Shown here piece by piece: positions 15,858 through 24,358 of a stretch of 64,000 bases of DNA (position 1 is the first letter of the stretch; every line of letters starts with the position of its first letter). The translations under genes were made by a program, and so were the position numbers. The notes beneath the pieces are model-generated. The model searched no databases and was not told where the DNA came from. It was given only the letters and a program-made list of their open reading frames with translations. Source of the DNA: Oscillospiraceae bacterium (GTDB taxonomy: Bacteria; Bacillota; Clostridia; Oscillospirales; Oscillospiraceae); contig JAHHRV010000003.1 of assembly GCA_020025595.1 (NCBI GenBank), positions 124,001 through 188,000 on the forward strand. The letters run 5' to 3'.

Positions 15858-17405
15858 TTAGTCCTTATTGGCCTCAAGAATATGATGGCAGGCAACGAAG
15901 TGATTGGGACGAACTTCCTCCATCTGGGGAACCACATGGGTGCAGATTTCCGTGCAGTACTTGCAGCGGGTATGGAACTTACATCCCTTGGGGGGATTGA
16001 CAGGGCTGGGGATGTCGCCTTCCAGAATGGCAGGGCCATCAGCCAGCTTCACATCGGTGGTGGGGATTGCGTTCAGCAGAGCCTCGGTGTAAGGATGCAG
16101 AGGATGAGCAAACATATCATCGGAAGGAGCGGTCTCCACCATGTTGCCCAGGTACATAACGCCGATACGGTCGGAGATGTACTTAACAACGGACAGGTCA
16201 TGGGTGATGAACAGGTAAGTCAGATTCTGCTTTTCCTTCAGATCCTGCAGCAGGTTGATAACCTGAGCCTGAATGGAAACGTCCAGAGCGGAAACGGCTT
16301 CGTCACAGACCACAAACTTGGGTCTCAGAGCCAGGCTGCGGGCGATGCCGATACGCTGACGCTGACCGCCGGAGAACTGGTGGGGATAGCGGTGCAGGAA
16401 GTAAGGTGCCAGGCCGCACTCTTCCATGACACGGATGATCTCATCCTTCATTCGGTCATCATTGCGGCGGAAATACTTGTGGGCAATCATGCCCTCGCCG
16501 ATGATCTGACCGACGGTCATACGGGAGTTCAGAGAAGAGTAGGGATCCTGGAAAATCAGCTGCAGGTCGCTGCGCAGATTTCTCATTTCGGAATAAGTCA
16601 GACGGGCCAGGTCGATACCGTTGCTGCGGTAGGAATCGTACTCAGCGAACTCAGGCTCGTTGCAGTACTGCTCACGCAGCTTCTCGACCTTGCCGTGAAC
16701 CTCGTCGATGCGAGCCTTGATAGAGGTGATCTTGTCTTCGACAGCCTTCAACTTTGCATTGGCCTTGTCCAGCTTGGCACTCAGGGAATCGGTAGACTTA
16801 CCGGCCTCTTTTGCCTTCTGCAGGGCATAGGCTGCATCGTCAACATCCAGCTGAGCATCCTGACGCTGCTTTTCTGCGTTGCACAGCTCCTTGGAGATGC
16901 TGTACTCCTCCAGGCATACCTGCTCAACAGGCTTCAGGTCGGGAGCAACGATCAGACCACCGATCAGAGTGGTCACATCCAGCATGGCGTCGTTTGCTTC
17001 CTTGCCCAGGCGCATCAGCTCGTCATGCATGGAGTACTGCTCCTTCTCGGGCTTGGAATCGTACTCTGCCTTGTATGCTTCGTACTTCTTGCGGGTGGCG
17101 TGCATATGCTCGCGGCGCTTGGTCAGAGTACGGAAGGTGTTCTGTACATACTTGGGAGCCACTTCATCAATGGAACGACCAAAATACATGGTGCGTCCGT
17201 CAGTCTGCTTGTACAGCTGCAGGATGGAACGGCCCAGGGTGGACTTGCCGCAGCCGGATTCGCCGACCAGGCCGAAAGTCTCACCTTCATAAATATCAAT
17301 GCTGATACCGTCGTTGGCCTTGACGAACATACCCTTCTGACCAACGGGGAAATACTGCTTCAGATTGGAAATCTGAAGCAGAAGCTTCTTTTCATTACTT
17401 GCCAT
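15858..17405 (-). CDS. oppF: Oligopeptide ABC transporter ATPase OppF with a long coiled-coil insertion
   Basis: A 515-residue ATPase; OppF is usually about 310-330. Walker A is GESGCGKST (48-56), the Q-loop is Q286, the signature is FSGGQRQR (344-351), Walker B is VVCDEAVSALD, and the H-loop is in FITHD. The C-terminal OppD/F cysteine segment (GCKFHTRCKYCTEIC) is present, suggesting a metal or Fe-S site. Between residues about 77 and 266, that is between Walker A and the Q-loop, about 190 extra residues are inserted, with Lys/Glu/Ala-rich heptad-like stretches that should form a coiled-coil hairpin. The ATG at 17405 follows aaggagg and overlaps the end of oppD. Confidence 0.93.
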   Translation of the reverse strand: MASNEKKLLLQISNLKQYFPVGQKGMFVKANDGISIDIYEGETFGLVGESGCGKSTLGRSILQLYKQTDGRTMYFGRSIDEVAPKYVQNTFRTLTKRREHMHATRKKYEAYKAEYDSKPEKEQYSMHDELMRLGKEANDAMLDVTTLIGGLIVAPDLKPVEQVCLEEYSISKELCNAEKQRQDAQLDVDDAAYALQKAKEAGKSTDSLSAKLDKANAKLKAVEDKITSIKARIDEVHGKVEKLREQYCNEPEFAEYDSYRSNGIDLARLTYSEMRNLRSDLQLIFQDPYSSLNSRMTVGQIIGEGMIAHKYFRRNDDRMKDEIIRVMEECGLAPYFLHRYPHQFSGGQRQRIGIARSLALRPKFVVCDEAVSALDVSIQAQVINLLQDLKEKQNLTYLFITHDLSVVKYISDRIGVMYLGNMVETAPSDDMFAHPLHPYTEALLNAIPTTDVKLADGPAILEGDIPSPVNPPKGCKFHTRCKYCTEICTHVVPQMEEVRPNHFVACHHILEANKD

Positions 17406-18384
17406 GGCGAGCCTCCTTCTCCGGATAGAAGCACCGGATTTCATGGCCCTCGCCTACGCTGACCAACTCAGGTTCCTGCTCACGGCACTTTTCGGTACAG
17501 TACTTGCAGCGGGGTCCAAATTTACAGCCCTTGGGCAGATCCAGGGGATGAGGAACTGCGCCGGGAATTGCATCCAAACGCGTTGCTGTGGTATCCAGCT
17601 TAGGCACGGATGCCAGCAGGCCTTCGGTGTAAGGATGAGAGAACTTAGTATTGTCGCCGAACAGATCCTCTGCGCGGACGTGCTCGACAACCTGGCCGCA
17701 GTACATAACGGCCACATCGTCAGCCATCTGGTTGATAACACCCAGGTCATGGGTGATGAACATGATAGCGGTGCCGTGTTCCTTCTTCAGACCGTTCATC
17801 AGGTGCAGGATCTGTGCCTGAATGGTAACGTCCAAAGCGGTGGTGGGCTCGTCGGCGATCAGCAGCTTGGGCTCACAAGCCAGAGCCATAGCGATCATAA
17901 CACGCTGACGCATACCGCCGGACAGCTGGTGAGGATACTGCTTGATCACAACCTCGGGGTTGGGGATCTTAACATCAGCCAGCATCTTCAATGCAGCAGC
18001 TGCTGCTTCCTTCTTCTTCATACCGCGGTGGATGATGAAGGGCTCGGACAGCTGGCGCTCGATGGAGAACACGGGGTTCAGAGCCGTCATAGGCTCCTGG
18101 AAGATAACAGAAATATCGTTACCACGAATGTGGTTCATCTCACTGGTGGAGATGCTGGTCATATCCTTGCCGTCGAAGAGGATCTCGCCGGAATCAATAT
18201 AACCGTTGCCGTCCAGCAGCTTCAGAATGCTCATTGCAGAAACAGACTTACCGGAGCCGGACTCACCAACGATGCCCAGTGTTTTACCGGGCTCGATGGA
18301 GTAGGACACGCCGTTGACCGCCTTGACAGTGCCACGACGAGTCGTAAAGAAAGTATGCAGATCTTTTGTTTCAAGTAAAGCCAT
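17395..18384 (-). CDS. oppD: Oligopeptide ABC transporter ATPase OppD
   Basis: A 329-residue ATPase of normal length that powers peptide uptake with OppF. Walker A GESGSGKS, Q-loop FQEPMTALNP, signature LSGGMRQR, Walker B LLIADEPTTALD and H-loop FITHD are all intact. The C-terminal segment GCKFGPRCKYCTEKC has the OppD-type cysteine cluster. Unlike OppF it has no insertion. It overlaps oppF by 11 bases and starts 12 bases after oppC behind ggaggtat. Confidence 0.96.
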   Translation of the reverse strand: MALLETKDLHTFFTTRRGTVKAVNGVSYSIEPGKTLGIVGESGSGKSVSAMSILKLLDGNGYIDSGEILFDGKDMTSISTSEMNHIRGNDISVIFQEPMTALNPVFSIERQLSEPFIIHRGMKKKEAAAAALKMLADVKIPNPEVVIKQYPHQLSGGMRQRVMIAMALACEPKLLIADEPTTALDVTIQAQILHLMNGLKKEHGTAIMFITHDLGVINQMADDVAVMYCGQVVEHVRAEDLFGDNTKFSHPYTEGLLASVPKLDTTATRLDAIPGAVPHPLDLPKGCKFGPRCKYCTEKCREQEPELVSVGEGHEIRCFYPEKEARHGK

Positions 18385-18396
18385 AATGATACCTCC

Positions 18397-20301
18397 TTAA
18401 CGACCATTGCTCTTGGGATCAAGAGCATCACGCAGGCCATCGCCCATCAGGTTGATGCAGATGGTACACAGGCCGAAAATTGCAGAGGGGAATACCCAGC
18501 GCCACCAGTACTGCTGAATGACAATGGAGTCATTACAGGTATTGAGCATATTGCCCCAGGTGGGGGTAGGTGCGGTAATACCGAAGCCCAGGTAGGACAG
18601 GCTGGACTCAGTCAGCATACAGGTTGCGAAAGACAGAGTGATGGAAACCAGCAGCACACTCATAACATTGGGGATGATGTGCTTACGCAGGATGGTACCT
18701 TCGGTAACACCCAGTGCCTTAGCAGCGGTAACATACTCCTGCTCTCTCTGGCTGAAGATCTGTGCACGAACCAGACGGAAGGTGCCGACCCAGCTCAGGA
18801 CACCCAGCACACACATGATGATGTATATTCTCTGAGTGACCGTAACTTCTTTAGGAATAATGGAAGACAAAATCAATGCAAAGGGCAGGAAAGGCATACC
18901 GCCCAGGACTTCTGCGACACGGCTGAGGACGATATCCACATTGCCGCCAAAGTAGCCGGCCAGGCCGCCCAGTACAACACCGATGATTGTGGAAATTACA
19001 ACTGCAATACCACCAACGGTCATGGTGGTCTTACCACCGTTTATAATACGCGCCAGCAGGTCACGACCCTGTTCGTCAGTACCGCACAGGAAGCCCTTCA
19101 GGCCCCAGGTATCAACATCACCTTCATCGGTGATGACATAGTTCTGATAACCGCCGCAGAACAGATCCACGACATTGGCATCCTGGACAGAACCGGGAAC
19201 ATCGGTCTGACCGTACATGTTGTCGCCCCAGGAAACCACATCGCCGTTCTCCAGCAGTGCAGTAAAGTGGAAGCGGCCGCCATAGATCTTGACAGGCTTG
19301 GAGCTCATTTCAGGAACGACCTTTTCTCCGTGGGTTGCAACGCCCCAGACCCAGACCTTACCGGTCTCGTCGACAGCAGCAACTGCCTGAGAAGTAGCAG
19401 CGACGTCAACTACCTTGACAGAGCCGTTGGTCAGTTCCTTGGGCATATTGGTAGTCAAAGGAGAATCTGCCTGGTAGCCGGTGTATGCGACAGTGCCGTC
19501 CTTCAGAAGTGCAATGTATGCACTGGAAGTAACAGCGACTTTTTCAATGTTGCCCTGGAACTTACGAGGTGCATGATCCATGCCCTCTACTTCACGCTCA
19601 GACTCACGGCAATCAAGATCCGTGATAGAAGCATTGCCCCACAGATATACATGGCCATCAGTGTCCAGCAGAACAGTGAACTGGTTACCAGCTTCCAGCT
19701 GCTTGACTTCCAGATCGCCCATCATCAGCGCATGCATCAGATCGGCATTCTGCTCATACTGATTCTGGAACAGACGATCATTGCCCCAGAAGTAGAAATT
19801 GTTATCAGCATCAATAGCCACAGCGTGGTCATTGCCTGCAGCCATGTGCAGTACATCGACCTCGCCGGTGGTCAGCTCTTCGGGAACATTCTTCAGGTCG
19901 ATGGTGTTGGAGACTTTGGTGTAGCCCCAGGTGTAGATCTTACCGGCATCGGACAGGCCGATACCGTAGGTCTGACCTGCGGTGATATCAGCGATGCCTT
20001 CCTTGCGCATCTGCTTGGGAATAGACATCATGCCGTAGCCGGGAGCAATATTTGCCAGGTTGGAGTCTGCATGACCCAGGTCGATGGGCATGAAGTAGGG
20101 GCCAACCATAACAGAAATGAAGATTGCCAGGAATACCACCAGACCAAACACAGCGGTAGGACGGTGGAAGAAATTACTTGCAGCAACACGGCCGGGGCTC
20201 TGCAGAGCCTCCTCTTCCATGAAGTTGCGTTCGACTTTTTTCAAACCAAACATACGGCCCAGAACGGCGCCGATGGTGCTGGATTTTTTGTTTTTTGCCA
20301 T
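18397..20301 (-). CDS. oppC: Oligopeptide ABC transporter permease OppC with an inserted seven-bladed RCC1-like propeller
   Basis: A 634-residue permease; OppC is normally about 290-350. Helix 1 is at about 50-68. Residues about 104-400 are RCC1-like repeats, each closing with an aromatic-WG motif: IYTWG, FYFWG, VYLWG, VAYTG (degenerate), VWVWG, VVSWG and VDTWG, seven in total. The normal OppC sequence resumes at GTDEQGRDLLARI (407) with five more helices and the EAA-type loop (ALGVTEGTILRKHIIPN) that contacts the ATPases. The insertion sits in the loop after helix 1, which faces outward, so the propeller should be extracellular beside the binding protein. The frame is intact and the ribosome-binding site is good (gaggtgccgata). 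Confidence 0.93.
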   Translation of the reverse strand: MAKNKKSSTIGAVLGRMFGLKKVERNFMEEEALQSPGRVAASNFFHRPTAVFGLVVFLAIFISVMVGPYFMPIDLGHADSNLANIAPGYGMMSIPKQMRKEGIADITAGQTYGIGLSDAGKIYTWGYTKVSNTIDLKNVPEELTTGEVDVLHMAAGNDHAVAIDADNNFYFWGNDRLFQNQYEQNADLMHALMMGDLEVKQLEAGNQFTVLLDTDGHVYLWGNASITDLDCRESEREVEGMDHAPRKFQGNIEKVAVTSSAYIALLKDGTVAYTGYQADSPLTTNMPKELTNGSVKVVDVAATSQAVAAVDETGKVWVWGVATHGEKVVPEMSSKPVKIYGGRFHFTALLENGDVVSWGDNMYGQTDVPGSVQDANVVDLFCGGYQNYVITDEGDVDTWGLKGFLCGTDEQGRDLLARIINGGKTTMTVGGIAVVISTIIGVVLGGLAGYFGGNVDIVLSRVAEVLGGMPFLPFALILSSIIPKEVTVTQRIYIIMCVLGVLSWVGTFRLVRAQIFSQREQEYVTAAKALGVTEGTILRKHIIPNVMSVLLVSITLSFATCMLTESSLSYLGFGITAPTPTWGNMLNTCNDSIVIQQYWWRWVFPSAIFGLCTICINLMGDGLRDALDPKSNGR

Positions 20302-20315
20302 TTATCGGCACCTCC

Positions 20316-21347
20316 TTATTTATTCACACGGATTCTGGGATCCACGAAGCCATATGCCAAGTCAGTAATCAGGTTACCGAGCAGAGAAACTACAGTATAG
20401 AACATCTGAATTGCCAGACATAGTTCAGCGTCGTTACCGTTCAGAGCCTTGATGTAAAGTGCGCCCATACCATTCAGGCCGAACACATTTTCAAGAACCA
20501 GAGAACCGGAGAACACGCTCAGGAACCAGCCAATGATAGAAGTGATAACAGGCAGCAGAGCATTACGCCATGCATGAGAGTAAATCACGACACGCTCCTT
20601 AACACCCTTTGCACGGGCGGTACGGATGCAGTCCATGCTCAGTGCATCGATCATGGATGCACGGACATAACGGCTCATTCCACCCAGAGCGCCAAACACG
20701 CTGACGATGATAGGCAGAGCCATGTAGTACAGGCGGTCGCCCAGCTCACGCATACCGGTGTATGTGCTGCCGGGGGTAGCTGCGCCGCCAACAGGGAACC
20801 AGCGCAGAAGAACCGCAAAGACAAAGATGAAGATCAGTGCAATGATATACTGGGGCAAAGAGTAACCCAGAATCGTAAATGCCTGAACACCCTGGTCCAG
20901 AGTGCTGCCCTTGTGCACTGCACACCAAATACCAACAGGAATGGTAATGGCAAGCGTCAAAATGGTAGCAAAGATATTAAACAGAATGGTATTACCCATA
21001 GGTGCCTTGATGACATCGATGCAGTTCTTCTGGCGCATCATAGAATAGCCAAAGTTGCCCTGCAGAACGCCATCGAATTCGCCGCTCTGCTTGTCCGGTG
21101 CAAAACCGATCCAACGAGCATATCGAACCACGATGGGATCGTCAAGGCCCATTTCATCTCTTAATTCCTGATACTTTTGCTGATAAACCTCAGGCTTCAA
21201 GGTTGTCTTAATAGGTTCCAGCTGCGCACGAGCAGGATCCGAGGGGATAAGGCTAAACAGTCCATACATCAGGAAAGAGGTGATAAAGAATACCACCACG
21301 ATGTATGCAATACGTTTTACAATATATTTAGACAAATAAATCACCAT
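20316..21347 (-). CDS. oppB: Oligopeptide ABC transporter permease OppB
   Basis: A 343-residue permease with six membrane helices. Helix 1 (IVKRIAYIVVVFFITSFLMY), the conserved DPARAQLE periplasm-side segment and the EAA loop (RTARAKGVKERVVIYSHAWR) are typical of OppB/DppB. It has no extra domain, unlike OppC. It follows oppA after a structured 198-base gap and has only a weak ribosome-binding site, so its output probably lies below that of the binding protein. Confidence 0.95.
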   Translation of the reverse strand: MVIYLSKYIVKRIAYIVVVFFITSFLMYGLFSLIPSDPARAQLEPIKTTLKPEVYQQKYQELRDEMGLDDPIVVRYARWIGFAPDKQSGEFDGVLQGNFGYSMMRQKNCIDVIKAPMGNTILFNIFATILTLAITIPVGIWCAVHKGSTLDQGVQAFTILGYSLPQYIIALIFIFVFAVLLRWFPVGGAATPGSTYTGMRELGDRLYYMALPIIVSVFGALGGMSRYVRASMIDALSMDCIRTARAKGVKERVVIYSHAWRNALLPVITSIIGWFLSVFSGSLVLENVFGLNGMGALYIKALNGNDAELCLAIQMFYTVVSLLGNLITDLAYGFVDPRIRVNK

Positions 21348-21365
21348 CCATTTTCGGTGTAATAC

Positions 21366-21506
21366 GGTCCAAACCGAATCAGTCTGGACCGGAATAAGTG
21401 GAAATATTGTTTCGAATGGGATCCCATTTTCATACCGCAGCTGCCTCCGAATCTTGTCAGAAACACCTGCGGTACGAAAATGGGGACGGACTTTTGGCCC
21501 GTCCCC
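21366..21506 (-). promoter_or_regulatory. Structured intercistronic region between oppA and oppB
   Basis: Three hairpins on the oppA-oppB transcript: 21482-21489 with 21499-21506 (GGGGACGG stem followed by ATTTTC, terminator-like); a long 18-bp dyad, 21423-21440 with 21467-21484, with one G-U pair; and a 9-bp dyad around 21368-21391 (ggtccagac / gtttggacc). Such structures commonly protect the binding-protein mRNA and partly terminate transcription. Confidence 0.7.
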
Positions 21507-21545
21507 ATCCGGTAATACAGGGATTAAATTACCCGGTCAGTTAAT

Positions 21546-23528
21546 TTACTGAGCGCTGGGAATAGAAGCGTACAGGATTGCACGATCGAAGCCCCAGAAG
21601 GAGCTCTGCTCATAACCTTCGACCCAAGTGGGAACGACGGCAACGCAGATGTTGGAGTACAGAGGAATCTCGGGAAGCATCTGGTTCCAACGCAGAATGT
21701 ACTGCTGCCACAGATCCAGGTATCCTTCGTAGTCGCCAGGCTTAACATCATAGACCATTCTCATGGACAGGTCGTCCAGGCCACCCTTATCCATATCGAA
21801 CAGGTAGTGGTCGTTGACGCCCATGTCAACATACTTGGGATCGTTGCTCCAGTTGAATGCGTAGTCATACATGGAGGAGTTGTAGCCGGTAGCCAGGTTC
21901 ACCATGCCGTATTCAGCAGGAATCTTGTTGCCATCGGGATCCTCATGGTAGATAGCACTCAGCAGGCCATTGAAGTCGCCGACAGTCTTAACGATCTCCA
22001 TGCCGGACTTCTTAACAGCATCAGCCTCAGCCAGCATGATGGACAGCAGGTCGGAAACAGGGTTGCCGTCGGTGCAGTACCACTGAATACGCAGAGGCAT
22101 CAGGGTCTTGCCGCCAACTTCAACGCAGCCTTCCTTGTTGACATCCAGATCGGTAACATCCTTGTGACGCAGGCCGTTGCCGTCCCATGCGCCGCCGTCA
22201 GCATTCAGGTTCCAGCCGTTAGCGTCCAGTTCTGCATTAGCAGCATCAACGTCGTATGTGTAGGCGTTCAGGTTGTCAGCCAGGAAGTCCTTGGAGTCCT
22301 TATACATCTGCATTGCAGTAGCATAAGGTGCGTTAAGAACGCCGCCCCAGCCCTGGCAGAAGGTCTGAACGAACTCTTCACGGTTCAGCAGCTGAGCAAT
22401 AGCGTGACGGACTTCAGTAAACTGAGTGGGGCCGACATCGCACAGGAAGTGCAGCTTGCCGTAGCCAGCACGGTCATACTTAACAGCCTGGAAAGGCTCG
22501 CCGGCTTCGATCATATCCATAATGGTATTGATGTCATCGCCATCGGTCAGTTCGGGATACATATCCATACCGCCGGTCTTCAGCATATCGGACCAGGTAG
22601 CTTTCTCAGCACGGACGATAACGATGGTCTGAATGGAAGGCTTCTGGCCTTCGAAGTTACCAACATAGTTGGGGTTGATATCCAGAGTTGCCTGTGCAGT
22701 AGCGGGATCCCACTTGGTGATCTGGTAAGGGCCAGCGGAAACAAAGCCGTTGGTAGCAGACATAGCCTCGCGGAAATTCTTCTCAACATCAGCAGACTGC
22801 AGAATGACAGGCTCGCCGTCCTTGGTGATGCAAACGCCTTCGCCGTTGTCAGCAACGCCGTAGCCTTCGCCCAGCCAGAACACAGGGCTCCAGGGCTTAA
22901 CAGCAGCATAAGTATCAGCGTAGTAGTACTGAGCATACTTAGGAACGATGGTCAGGCTGAAGGTGTAATCATCAATCAGATGCAGGCCGGAAACATAGGG
23001 AGTCTCGCCAGCGTAAGAAGCCTCTGCGCCAACCAGGGAATCCTGAGTAGCGGACTTGAACTTCAGGCCAGCAGCAGCAGGAGTACATCTGATCATCTCA
23101 GAGAAGATGAAGTCAGCAGCGGTAATAGGATCGCCGTTGTTGTACTTCAGGCCCTCGTTAATGGTAACGGTGTAAGTAGCGGAACCGTCTTCGTTGTCGG
23201 TACGCTTCCATTCCTTCATAACAGAGGGGTTATCGACATAGACGCCTTCACGATTCTGCACCATGGTGCCGTAGTCGTTGACGAGCTTGTCAACCAGCAT
23301 ATCGGTGCCACCATTGGTGATCAGGCCACCAGAGAAGTCGCCGGTCAGCTCGGTAGAGCTACCCAGAACAATCTTGTTCTCATGCTTCTCCATGTTAGCG
23401 GGAGTTGCTGTTCCATCAGGGGTGGAAGCTGCAGGAGCGTTGGTTGCATCGGGCTTGGTCTCGCTGCCGCAAGCAGCCATACCCAGAACCATAACGCCGG
23501 CAAGCAGCAGCGCAATGAGTTTCTTCAT
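21546..23528 (-). CDS. oppA: Oligopeptide-binding lipoprotein OppA (SBP family 5)
   Basis: A 660-residue solute-binding lipoprotein that captures peptides outside the cell and delivers them to the OppBCDF channel. MKKLIALLLAGVMVLGMAAC is a lipoprotein signal with lipobox LGMAAC; a Gly/Pro/Thr-rich linker follows. The start is placed at 23528 and not at the ATG two codons earlier because aaggagg is eight bases from the former and only two from the latter. It is longer than E. coli OppA (about 540), as is common in Clostridia. First gene of the operon. Confidence 0.93.
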   Translation of the reverse strand: MKKLIALLLAGVMVLGMAACGSETKPDATNAPAASTPDGTATPANMEKHENKIVLGSSTELTGDFSGGLITNGGTDMLVDKLVNDYGTMVQNREGVYVDNPSVMKEWKRTDNEDGSATYTVTINEGLKYNNGDPITAADFIFSEMIRCTPAAAGLKFKSATQDSLVGAEASYAGETPYVSGLHLIDDYTFSLTIVPKYAQYYYADTYAAVKPWSPVFWLGEGYGVADNGEGVCITKDGEPVILQSADVEKNFREAMSATNGFVSAGPYQITKWDPATAQATLDINPNYVGNFEGQKPSIQTIVIVRAEKATWSDMLKTGGMDMYPELTDGDDINTIMDMIEAGEPFQAVKYDRAGYGKLHFLCDVGPTQFTEVRHAIAQLLNREEFVQTFCQGWGGVLNAPYATAMQMYKDSKDFLADNLNAYTYDVDAANAELDANGWNLNADGGAWDGNGLRHKDVTDLDVNKEGCVEVGGKTLMPLRIQWYCTDGNPVSDLLSIMLAEADAVKKSGMEIVKTVGDFNGLLSAIYHEDPDGNKIPAEYGMVNLATGYNSSMYDYAFNWSNDPKYVDMGVNDHYLFDMDKGGLDDLSMRMVYDVKPGDYEGYLDLWQQYILRWNQMLPEIPLYSNICVAVVPTWVEGYEQSSFWGFDRAILYASIPSAQ

Positions 23529-23621
23529 TTTCATTTCCTCCTTATTTTTTCCGACCGATAAATCGATCTAATATAATAAATTGTACTACGCAGGAGCGCT
23601 CACAAATTATTATTGAGGTAA

Positions 23622-23650
23622 AGTATATGCTTTTCCGAGATAAAATACAA
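23622..23650 (-). promoter_or_regulatory. Predicted promoter of the Opp operon
   Basis: On the minus strand, TTGTAT (complement at 23645-23650) and TATACT (complement at 23622-23627) are separated by 17 bases, about 95 bases upstream of the oppA start. Confidence 0.75.
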
Positions 23651-24317
23651 TCGAAAATAAAATATTTACCGGATAAAGCACCGTGTTCACTTCATTTGTA
23701 AAACGAAGCAGATATTCTTAATCGACGGGTTTGTTTTATACAGTCTGCTGTACGCAACTCATTCAAGCAAACTTTATAATTTAGTCATACCCTTCTAAGA
23801 ATTGAACCTACTATACCATATATCTCATGGGGAATCAACCTCTTTTTGCAATTTCAAATCTAAAAATTGCGAAGTTGTTTGATTGCACGAAAGAGCCCAT
23901 ATTACCATCTTTCTTTTTGGTTATTTCGCACACCGTTTTCGTTTATTCTGTGCCAATTACACATATTTCGTCCAATTTACATATTTTTTACGCATTTTAT
24001 AATCCGTCAAATTGCTTTTTTTACCCTGTTTTTTTACATAAAATCCTGCATCGCATCGTTTTTCTCGTCGCAGTCTGCAATAGCAATGCACTTTGCGTTC
24101 ATTTGTCCTTGTGTAAAATACATTTTTGCAATTCTGCATATTCAATTCCTGCATTTTATGAAATTCACGGCCGACTTTGCCTGTCTGCGTGTCCAGAAGC
24201 ACCTCATTTGGTATCGGATTGCGCTGTATTCCCCTGCTGTTCTCCACGCACATTGAATGAGATTCCTTTCTGTAATATTCTGTGCGCTATACTATTATAT
24301 ATAATGTATATGGAATA
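23651..24317. other. AT-rich intergenic region without a recognisable gene
   Basis: About 670 bases between the Opp promoter and the terminator of the NCS2 permease gene. It is much richer in A and T than its neighbours. A plus-strand open frame at 23827-24387 has no ribosome-binding site, a phenylalanine- and cysteine-rich random-looking product, and runs through the terminator. I see no repeats, tRNA or riboswitch; a second TATAGT-like element lies near 23806-23820. Confidence 0.6.
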
Positions 24318-24350
24318 TAAAAAAGAGCCGCCCGTTTGGGCGGCTCTTTC
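24318..24350 (-). terminator. Intrinsic terminator of the NCS2 permease gene
   Basis: Stem aaagagccgcc (24322-24332) with ggcggctcttt (24339-24349), T run on the minus strand. Confidence 0.9.
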
Positions 24351-24358
24351 ATTCCGGA

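Noticed and set aside
18397..20301. The oppC/RCC1 gene as an assembly chimera or frameshift product
   Set aside because: One unbroken frame, exactly seven blades, and a permease that resumes at the expected motif argue for a real inserted domain, although reads would be the final proof.
18679..20400. A 573-residue plus-strand frame opposite oppC
   Set aside because: It is antisense to the oppC gene, whose RCC1 and permease motifs are unmistakable.
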